Positions 58,312-64,000 of a stretch of DNA of 64,000 nt are shown here, piece after piece. The translations under genes were made by a program, and so were the position numbers. The notes beneath the pieces were generated by a model. It was not told the DNA's origin and made no database searches. It saw only the letters and a program-made list of their open reading frames with translations. The stretch lies in NCBI RefSeq assembly GCF_004011865.1, contig NZ_RKLP01000005.1, positions 248,001 to 312,000 of the forward strand, in the 5' to 3' direction. Numbering within the stretch: the stretch's first letter is position 1; each line of letters starts with the position of its first letter. The DNA comes from Prescottella agglutinans. Its GTDB lineage: Bacteria > Actinomycetota > Actinomycetes > Mycobacteriales > Mycobacteriaceae.

Positions 58312-58932
58312 ATGAGTATCACGGAAGCCCCCTACCTGCGGTACACCGACCAGACGGGGTGCCCGCACGAGCTGACGCTGTCCATCGACACACCACGGGT
58401 GACGGTGGGTCGCTCGCCCGACGCCGACGTCGCGCTGACGTCGGACCCGGAGGTCTCCCGCCTGCACGCCACGTTCGAGTGGATCGGCACCGACTGGACC
58501 ATCGTCGACGACGGGCTCTCCCGTAACGGCACCTTCGTCAACGGCGAGCGGATCTCGGGCCGGCGACGGTTGCGCAACGGCGACAGTATCCGGATCGGTA
58601 AGTCCGCATTCGTGTTCCGCGATCTGTCCGGTCAGGGCGGCGAGCCCACCCGGGTCGCGGCGGAGATGCCGTCGGTGCGTTCACTGACGCCGACGCAGCG
58701 CTCGATCCTGGTCGCGCTGTGCCGGCCGTACAAGCACAACGCGACATTCGCGAACCCCGCGTCGAATCAGGAGATCGCGGACGAGGTGTTCCTCAGCGTC
58801 GACGCGGTCAAGACGCACCTGCGGGCCCTGTTCTCGAAATTCGGCGTCGAGAAGCTCCCGCAGAACCAGAAGCGTCTGCGGCTCGTCGAGAAGGCGCTGC
58901 ACAGCGGCGTGATCACCGAGCACGACCTGTGA
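58312..58932 (+). CDS. FHA-domain protein with C-terminal winged HTH
   Basis: A 206-residue protein. FHA domain near residues 25-100: VTVGRSPDADVALTSDPEVS, RLHATFEWIG, LSRNGTFVNGERISGRRRLR, so phosphothreonine-binding residues (Arg, Ser, Asn) are present. The C-terminus (LTPTQRSILVALCRPYKHNA, ASNQEIADEVFLSVDAVKTH) is a helix-turn-helix typical of actinobacterial FHA regulators. ATG 58312 follows CAGGAGCC. It probably links Ser/Thr kinase signalling to transcription; the kinase is not in the window. Convergent with the SigD-like gene after 3 bp. Confidence 0.88.
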   Translation: MSITEAPYLRYTDQTGCPHELTLSIDTPRVTVGRSPDADVALTSDPEVSRLHATFEWIGTDWTIVDDGLSRNGTFVNGERISGRRRLRNGDSIRIGKSAFVFRDLSGQGGEPTRVAAEMPSVRSLTPTQRSILVALCRPYKHNATFANPASNQEIADEVFLSVDAVKTHLRALFSKFGVEKLPQNQKRLRLVEKALHSGVITEHDL

Positions 58933-58935
58933 CGC

Positions 58936-59553
58936 TCACGCCGCGACGTCCGACGCCTGCCGCAGGCGCGTCCGCAGCCTGCCGAGCGCGCGGTGCTGCG
59001 CGACCCGGACCGCGCCGGGCGTGGTGCCGAGCGCGTCGGCCGTCTCCGCCGCCGACATCCCCCACACCAACCGCATCACCACGATCTCGCGATAGCGCGG
59101 GGGCAGGGACTCGACGAGTTCCCGCGCCTGCTCGCCGGACTCGACCTCGATCAGGCGTTCCTCCGGACCCGCGTTCGGGCAGGCCACGTCGCCGGCGTCC
59201 TCGAGCGGCGCGCACGTCCGGCCGGCGGCGCGGCGGGCGTCGATCACCTTGTGCCCGGCGATCGCGTACACGTACGTCAGGAACGACGAGCCCTGGTCGC
59301 TGTAGCGCGGCAGGGCGGTCATCAACGCGACACACGTCTCGTGGGCGACGTCCTCGGCCACGGCCCGCAGCGCGCCGCGTCCCAGCCGCGCGAAGCAGTA
59401 GCGTCGCACCAGCGGGTAGACCACCGCGACCACCCGTTCCCGCGCCTCACGCTCACCCGCGACCGCGCGCGGCACCCACTCCACCAGCGCCTCCCTGGCG
59501 TGGGCGGCCGACATCTCGCCGATTCGTGTTGATGTGCAGACATTCCCGTACAT
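58936..59553 (-). CDS. ECF sigma factor, SigD-like
   Basis: A 205-residue ECF sigma factor. Region 2: LVRRYCFARLGRGALRAVAE, DVAHETCVALMTALPRYSDQ, SFLTYVYAIAGHKVIDARRA. Region 4: LPPRYREIVVMRLVWGMSAA, GTTPGAVRVAQHRALGRLR. It resembles mycobacterial SigD, although no RsdA-like anti-sigma gene adjoins. ATG 59553 follows GAGGAGACCGAC. Convergent with the FHA gene. Confidence 0.87.
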   Translation of the reverse strand: MYGNVCTSTRIGEMSAAHAREALVEWVPRAVAGEREARERVVAVVYPLVRRYCFARLGRGALRAVAEDVAHETCVALMTALPRYSDQGSSFLTYVYAIAGHKVIDARRAAGRTCAPLEDAGDVACPNAGPEERLIEVESGEQARELVESLPPRYREIVVMRLVWGMSAAETADALGTTPGAVRVAQHRALGRLRTRLRQASDVAA

Positions 59554-59719
59554 GTCGGTCTCCTCACCGGGGGGGCGCGGTCGGCCGTCCCACGTCTTCG
59601 ATCCTCGGCCGGGATCGGACGCGTCGACAGGCACCCTCGGGTGGGAGTCCCGCACCCGCGCCGGCTGCCGCGGTTCCGCTCACCTCCGCTTGTCGGCGTC
59701 CGCCACTAGAGTTCGGGGC

Positions 59720-60709
59720 ATGACCGTAGGGCAGAGCCTGGACGACGAATTCCTCACGGCGGCAGATCCTTATCGGCGCGAACTACTTGCGCACTGCTAC
59801 CGCATGGCCGGATCGATCCACGACGCCGAGGATCTCCTGCAGGAAACGATGGTGCGCGCGTGGCGCGGCTACGCGAAGTTCGACGGGCGCGCGTCGATCC
59901 GCACCTGGCTGCATCGGATCGCCACCAACACGTGCCTGACGGCGCTCGAGGGCCGCGCCCGCCGCCCGCTGCCCACCGGCCTGGGCGCGCCGAGTTCCGA
60001 TCCGTCCGACGACCTGGTCGAGCGCGGCGAGGTGCCGTGGCTCGAGCCCATCCCGGATTCGATGGTGTGGGGAGACACCGGTTGGGGTGCCGACGATCCC
60101 GCGACGGTCGTCGGAGCCCGCGAGTCGGTGCGGCTGGCGTTCGTCGCGGCGCTGCAGCACCTGTCGGCGCGACAGCGCGCGGTGCTGGTCCTGCGCGACG
60201 TGTTGCAGTGGAAGGCCGCCGAGGTCGCCGAGGCGCTCGGCACCTCCACCGCCGCCGTCAACAGCCTGCTGCAACGCGCCCGCGCACAGCTGGCCGAGGC
60301 CACCCCGAACCCGGACGCGCTCGTCGAGCCCGAGTCCGACGACGCCCGTGAACTGCTGCGCCGCTACGTCGACGGGTTCGAGCGGTACGACATCGACGGA
60401 CTCGTCGACCTGTTCACCCGGGACGCGATCTGGGAGATGCCGCCCTTCGTCGGCTGGTACGTCGGCGGCGCCGACATCGCCCGGCTGGTCAAGGAGAAGT
60501 GCCCGTCGGAGGCCGCGGGCGACATGCGCCTGCTGCCGTCGTCGGCCAACGGTCAGCCCGCGCTCGGCCTGTACATGCGCGGCGAGGACGGCGTCCACCG
60601 GCCGTTCCAGCTGCACGTACTCGACATCACCGAGCGCGGGGTCGCGCACGTCACGTGCTTCTTCGACACCGACCTGTTCGCCAGGTTCGGCCTGCCCGAG
60701 CGTGTGTGA
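59720..60709 (+). CDS. sigG: ECF sigma factor SigG with SnoaL-like C-terminal domain
   Basis: A 329-residue sigma factor. Region 2 includes RRELLAHCYRMAGSIHDAED, LLQETMVRAWRGYAKFDGRA, RTWLHRIATNTCLTALEGRA; the linker has EVPWLEPIPDSM; region 4 LSARQRAVLVLRDVLQWKAA. Residues about 215-329 (RRYVDGFERYDIDGLVDLFT) form a SnoaL-like fold that in related sigma factors modulates activity in place of an anti-sigma factor. Length and motifs fit SigG of mycobacteria. It starts at ATG 59720 behind GGGG. Convergent with the VOC gene after 12 bp. Confidence 0.88.
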   Translation: MTVGQSLDDEFLTAADPYRRELLAHCYRMAGSIHDAEDLLQETMVRAWRGYAKFDGRASIRTWLHRIATNTCLTALEGRARRPLPTGLGAPSSDPSDDLVERGEVPWLEPIPDSMVWGDTGWGADDPATVVGARESVRLAFVAALQHLSARQRAVLVLRDVLQWKAAEVAEALGTSTAAVNSLLQRARAQLAEATPNPDALVEPESDDARELLRRYVDGFERYDIDGLVDLFTRDAIWEMPPFVGWYVGGADIARLVKEKCPSEAAGDMRLLPSSANGQPALGLYMRGEDGVHRPFQLHVLDITERGVAHVTCFFDTDLFARFGLPERV

Positions 60710-60721
60710 CCGTCGCCGCGG

Positions 60722-61126
60722 TCACTGCCCCGCGGCGGCCGGATCCATCCACATGACCTCCCACACGTGGTTGTCGAGGTCACGGAACGAGCGGCCGTAC
60801 ATGAACCCGTGATCCTGCGGGTCCATCCACTTCGAACCACCGGCCGCGACGGCGGCGTCGACCAGCGCGTCGACCCCCGCGCGGCTGTCGGCGGAGATGC
60901 AGGTGAGCACCTCGCGGCTCTTCGTGGTGTCGCAGACGTCGTCCTTGATGAAGTCCCGGAACCGGTCCTTCTCGAGCATCATGATCCACGCCGAGTCGTT
61001 GATCGCCATGCAGGCGGTGTTCTCGTCGCAGAACTGTTCGTTGAACTCGAAGCCGAGTCCGCCGAAGAACGCACGGCTGGCGGCGACGTTCTCGACGGGC
61101 AGGTTGACGAAGATCAGACGGGACAT
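60722..61126 (-). CDS. VOC-family (glyoxalase-like) protein
   Basis: A 134-residue vicinal-oxygen-chelate protein: MSRLIFVNLPVENVAASRAF, FFGGLGFEFNEQFCDENTAC, DSRAGVDALVDAAVAAGG and the C-terminal GRSFRDLDNHVWEVMWMDP. The N-terminal metal His of glyoxalases is replaced (NLPV), as in many relatives of antibiotic-binding or DUF-type members. ATG 61126 follows AGGAGTTGCC. Function unknown. Confidence 0.85.
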   Translation of the reverse strand: MSRLIFVNLPVENVAASRAFFGGLGFEFNEQFCDENTACMAINDSAWIMMLEKDRFRDFIKDDVCDTTKSREVLTCISADSRAGVDALVDAAVAAGGSKWMDPQDHGFMYGRSFRDLDNHVWEVMWMDPAAAGQ

Positions 61127-61221
61127 GGCAACTCCTGACTCGGGTGACGGTGGGTGCGTGGGCACCGGCACTCACGCCGGAAGCTCACACCGATACAGAC
61201 CGCCCGCGCGCCGAAAACTCA

Positions 61222-61944
61222 TCACACCCGCTGCGCCACCCCGATCTCCACGCAATCCGTCCCCGCGAAGAGCGCCTCGAGCCCGCGGTTGGCCACGTCC
61301 TCCGGGTCGGCTTTGGGCCCGCGTGCCAGCGCGGTGCCCTCCATGCCGGCGCGATCGAAGAACTCGGTGTCGGTGGCGCCGGGCATGAGCGTCGTGACGC
61401 AGACCCCGGTGTCGGCGAGTTCGTCGCGGACCGCCTCCGCGAACGACTGCACGAACGCCTTCGACGCCGCGTACGTGGCGAATTGGGGTCCCGGCATCGC
61501 GGCCGCCGAGGACGACGTGAACAGCACCCGGCCGTGGCCGCGATCGACCATCGGCTTCAGGACGTACTTCGCGAGCCGGACCGTGGCGGTCACGTTCAGC
61601 GCGATCACCCGCAGGTCGTCGTCGATCGGCATCCGGTCGAAGCGCCCGTACGCCCCGACACCGGCGTTGAGCGCGGCCACCTCGATGGGACGCTCCAGCG
61701 CATCCAGGGAGCGGCGGACCTCGGCGAGCCCGACATTGGTCGCCAGGTCCGCCTCGATCGCATGGGCGGTGATCCCCTGCGGCGCGAACTCGGCGGCCAC
61801 CGGGCGGATCGCGTCGTCGTCGGCCACCAGCACGAGGTCGTAGCGGCGGGCCGCGAGCCCGCGGGCCAACTCGTACCCGATACCGGTCGAGGCGCCGGTC
61901 ACCAGGGCGAGTGCTCGAGCCCCGTTCGTTTCGCTGTCGTTCAT
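61222..61944 (-). CDS. SDR-family oxidoreductase
   Basis: A 240-residue classical short-chain dehydrogenase: ALVTGASTGIGYELARGLAA, the catalytic Ser in RVLFTSSSAAAM and YAASKAF (YxxxK). The strand LVLVADDDAIRPVA gives no clear NADP Arg, so the cofactor is uncertain. ATG 61944 follows GGAGGAGGCGTCGG. Substrate unknown; the pattern resembles the actinobacterial DltE/YciK-like group of lipid or ketone reductases. Confidence 0.88.
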   Translation of the reverse strand: MNDSETNGARALALVTGASTGIGYELARGLAARRYDLVLVADDDAIRPVAAEFAPQGITAHAIEADLATNVGLAEVRRSLDALERPIEVAALNAGVGAYGRFDRMPIDDDLRVIALNVTATVRLAKYVLKPMVDRGHGRVLFTSSSAAAMPGPQFATYAASKAFVQSFAEAVRDELADTGVCVTTLMPGATDTEFFDRAGMEGTALARGPKADPEDVANRGLEALFAGTDCVEIGVAQRV

Positions 61945-62082
61945 CCGACGCCTCCTCCGGTCCGGTACCGTCGCCGAGTTCCCCGGCGCGAGGGTGCCGA
62001 AACCCGACGACGGGGCGATTCGCGCCGGTCGGAACACGGTTCGGGGGTAGGCACGCGGACCGTCCGGTGGTGTCATTGATTC

Positions 62083-62328
62083 ATGAGTGAGGACAAGCGA
62101 CACTTCGTGGCGAGCCGACTCGACGGAATCATCCACACGCTCGAACTGAACGCACCGACCGCGGACGAGTCGTCGCCGGTGCCCACCGCGAACGGGTTCA
62201 CCGGTTCGCTCGCCGAGGCGCAGCGCCACCGCGCCGAACTCGAATCCGCGACGCCCGCACGCGTCGACGAGATCGCGGCGGGCTATCCGGAGATCGAGAA
62301 GGACTGGACGCAGCGGCAGCCGACGTGA
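62083..62328 (+). CDS. small hypothetical protein
   Basis: An 81-residue hydrophilic, acidic protein (MSEDKRHFVASRLDGIIHTL start, EIEKDWTQRQPT end) with no membrane segment or known motif. GC-rich third positions and placement divergent from the SDR gene with a plausible ATG at 62083 support coding. Not recognised. Confidence 0.6.
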   Translation: MSEDKRHFVASRLDGIIHTLELNAPTADESSPVPTANGFTGSLAEAQRHRAELESATPARVDEIAAGYPEIEKDWTQRQPT

Positions 62329-62349
62329 CCCGCCGGCCCGCGCCCTTCG

Positions 62350-62637
62350 TCAGTGGCCGAACGGGTACAGCACGCCCGCCGCGTCGAGTCGTTTGACCCG
62401 ACGGTGCTCGTGGAGCACCAGCGTGGTTCCCAGCACCAGGCTCAACGCGCAGATCGCGCCGGCGATCCAGGCCCAACCCTGGAACCCGTAGCCCGCCGCG
62501 ACCAGGGTCATGCCCAGGGTCACGATCGCGACTCCGATCAGGCCGTAGCCGGGCCAGTTGCGGGTGTCCTCGATGGCCTCGCCCGGGTGCTCCCGGGCGA
62601 CGGTGGCCGGTTCGCGTGCATCGTCGAAGTAGTTCAC
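62350..62637 (-). CDS. small two-helix membrane protein
   Basis: A 95-residue protein beginning MNYFDDAREPATVAREHPGE, with two hydrophobic helices (LIGVAIVTLGMTLVAAGYGF and WIAGAICALSLVLGTTLVL) and a basic end EHRRVKRLDAAGVLYPFGH. It starts at GTG 62637 behind GGGAGG, which decides against the longer open frame upstream. I recognise it only as a DUF-type protein common in actinobacteria. Convergent with the small gene at 62083. Confidence 0.75.
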   Translation of the reverse strand: MNYFDDAREPATVAREHPGEAIEDTRNWPGYGLIGVAIVTLGMTLVAAGYGFQGWAWIAGAICALSLVLGTTLVLHEHRRVKRLDAAGVLYPFGH

Positions 62638-62916
62638 AAAAGCCTCCCGGTGCCGAGTTCCGTTTGCGCTCTCGTCGTACTGAGGTCGACGCGTCGCCGG
62701 AGCAGATCCCGGCGGCGGGCCTATCCGGCGATTGTCCTCCCGCGGCGGACCTCGCGCACGGATACGGGCGAACGCCTCCGCCACCCCGGGTGGCGGAACC
62801 TCCACCCTCGGGGATCCGCCGCCACTCCCGGGGGCGCTGGCCGCGACGCCCCGTCGGGACGAGATTGAGGTGTGCGACTCCAGCGCACATCCTCGTCTCG
62901 ACCTCGGGAGGGCGTC

Positions 62917-63795
62917 ATGATCACCACTCTCCGTTCCGATCGGCACGGCCGACGGCGCGTGGTCGAGACCGACGACGGTGTCGCCCTGGCCGTCCGCGAG
63001 TTCGGCGATGCCGACGCACCGGTGACCGTGGTGTTCGTGCACGGGCACTGCCTGCACACCCACTCGTGGGCGCGGCTGCGCTCGCACCTGAGTCGCGAGT
63101 GGGGTTCGGCCGTGCGGATGGTGTTCTACGACCATCGTGGTCACGGCGAGTCGGGGAGCGCGCCGGCGCACACGTACACGATCGACCAGTTGGGCCACGA
63201 CCTCGACGCGGTCATCGGCGCGGTCGTACCGACCGGGCCGGTCGTCCTGGTCGGTCACTCGATGGGTGGCATGGCCGCGCTGGCCTACACGCGGCAGCAT
63301 CCCGAGGCGGTCGGCTCGCGCGTCGTCGGCGTCGGTCTGCTGTCCACGGCGGCGAGCGACATCACCCGTTCCGGTCTGTGCCGGTTCCTTCGGCACCCGC
63401 TGGTCTCGGCGATCGAGTTCGGCGTCCGGCGCATGCCCGCGCTGGCGCAGCGCCTGGCCACGATGGCGCTGGACAACCGGACGTCGGTCGTCACGATGTA
63501 CGGATTCTTGCGGTCGCTCGCGGGGGTCGACGAGTCCCGGGCACTGGCCGCACTCGGCGACATCCCGTCGCTCGTGCTCGGCGGCACCGCCGATCTGCTG
63601 ACGCCGTTCGAGCACTCCGTCGCGATGGCGGCCACCCTGCCGTCCGCGGAGTTGGTGCGCCTGCACGACGCCGGGCACTCGGTGATCCTCGACCAGGCCG
63701 CGGAGGTGGCGCACGCGGTGGTCCGACTCGTCGACCGTGCCGGACTCCACTACGCGACCGGTTCGCCCGCCGCGTCCCCCGCCATGGCCGGGTGA
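62917..63795 (+). CDS. alpha/beta hydrolase
   Basis: A 292-residue hydrolase with VVFVHGHCLHTHSWARLRSH, the nucleophile VLVGHSMGGMAALAYT, Asp in LVLGGTADLLTPFEHS and His in LHDAGHSVILDQA: a full Ser-Asp-His triad. ATG 62917 follows CGGGAGGGCGTC. It resembles lipases/peroxidase-like hydrolases of mycolic-acid bacteria; the substrate is unknown. The last 46 bp overlap an opposing open frame that runs out of the window. Confidence 0.88.
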   Translation: MITTLRSDRHGRRRVVETDDGVALAVREFGDADAPVTVVFVHGHCLHTHSWARLRSHLSREWGSAVRMVFYDHRGHGESGSAPAHTYTIDQLGHDLDAVIGAVVPTGPVVLVGHSMGGMAALAYTRQHPEAVGSRVVGVGLLSTAASDITRSGLCRFLRHPLVSAIEFGVRRMPALAQRLATMALDNRTSVVTMYGFLRSLAGVDESRALAALGDIPSLVLGGTADLLTPFEHSVAMAATLPSAELVRLHDAGHSVILDQAAEVAHAVVRLVDRAGLHYATGSPAASPAMAG

Positions 63796-64000
63796 GCACC
63801 CGGCGCAACCACGCCGTCCGCGACGTCACGGGCGTCGTCGACGTGGGCCCCACGCCCGACCTCCGTGTCGAAGACGCGCTTCCACCGCACCAGCCGGTCG
63901 GGATCCCAGCCTTCGAGCGCCCGGTCCAGCAGGAGCCGCCCGCCACGTCCCTCGGCGGCGGACAGCCGGGGTGACGCGAACTCGGCGACCCGCCGCAGGA
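63750..64000 (-). CDS. C-terminal part of an unidentified gene (5' end outside window)
   Basis: The minus strand is open from the window edge to a TAG at 63750-63752, with high G/C at third positions. The translation contains LRRVAEFASPRLSAAEGRGG, RALEGWDPDRLVRWKRVF and a low-complexity tail AHPAMAGDAAGEPVA. I do not recognise the family. It would overlap the convergent hydrolase by 46 bp. Confidence 0.4.
   Translation of the reverse strand, partial: LRRVAEFASPRLSAAEGRGGRLLLDRALEGWDPDRLVRWKRVFDTEVGRGAHVDDARDVADGVVAPGAHPAMAGDAAGEPVA

Noticed and set aside
63491-63946. Minus-strand frame overlapping the last hydrolase
   Set aside because: It lies almost wholly opposite a well-supported hydrolase and has a Trp/Arg/Ser-rich shadow composition; a different minus frame ending at 63750 is the better candidate at the edge.

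Overview
The base composition is very GC-rich and third codon positions are strongly G/C. The gene set (mycothiol-dependent maleylpyruvate isomerase family, DUF3556 membrane protein, SigG- and SigD-like sigma factors, a monoglyceride lipase close to mycobacterial Rv0183, large AfsR-type regulator, many TetR/IclR/acyl-CoA enzymes) points to a chromosomal segment of a mycolic-acid actinomycete such as Rhodococcus or Nocardia. No rRNA, tRNA, CRISPR array or phage module was seen.

Layout. 1-10.8 kb: ArsR fragment, hydrolase, DUF4267 protein, quinone oxidoreductase, AfsR-type ATPase regulator, hemerythrin protein, and a DUF3556/desaturase-like operon facing a TetR gene across a 32-bp dyad. 10.8-30 kb: the histidine-utilisation repressor hutC and urocanase hutU sit at the two ends of a rearranged region. 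Inside it is a cassette of Fe(II)/2-oxoglutarate oxygenase, ammonia-lyase-like protein, MFS transporter and LysR regulator, present twice, with decayed pieces of hutU, hutC, gdh, a CitE-like gene, the oxygenase, LysR and an IS3-type transposase. The pieces fit a tandemly repeated unit hutC-oxygenase-lyase-MFS-LysR-MBL-citE-gdh-hutU that later collapsed by deletions. 30-42.2 kb: acyl-CoA dehydrogenase/CoA-transferase/IclR unit, a second IclR, then hutH-aminotransferase-FAD oxidase and permease-hutI-hutG. 42.4-47.5 kb: leader peptide and patatin-like gene, a mycothiol-type isomerase, AsnC regulator, M20 peptidase, TetR. 47.7-51.7 kb: thiolase, 3-hydroxyacyl-CoA dehydrogenase, acyl-CoA dehydrogenase and an OhrR-like regulator. 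52-64 kb: PucR, MerR, three sigma factors, FHA protein, lipase/epoxide hydrolase and assorted small genes.

How it works together. HutH, HutU, HutI and HutG give histidine to urocanate to imidazolone propionate to formimidoylglutamate to glutamate plus formamide; an NAD-glutamate dehydrogenase diverges from hutU over a shared HutC-type operator, so glutamate disposal is probably co-induced. Operators of the form TGTATA-N8-TATACA occur before hutU/gdh, before the permease-hutI-hutG operon, and before a hutU fragment. A second regulator (IclR) has three GTCTCGTATxCGAGAC-type sites around its own gene and hutH. The aminotransferase/FAD oxidase and acyl-CoA dehydrogenase/CoA-transferase pairs could be side branches feeding other imidazole compounds into the pathway (inference).

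The most unusual element is the lyase pair: both proteins keep the histidine/phenylalanine ammonia-lyase framework but carry Gly-Thr-Ala where the Ala/Cys-Ser-Gly triad that forms the MIO cofactor should be. With a BesD/HalD-like oxygenase and a transporter beside each, this looks like an undescribed pathway for an amino acid or betaine, possibly histidine-derived.
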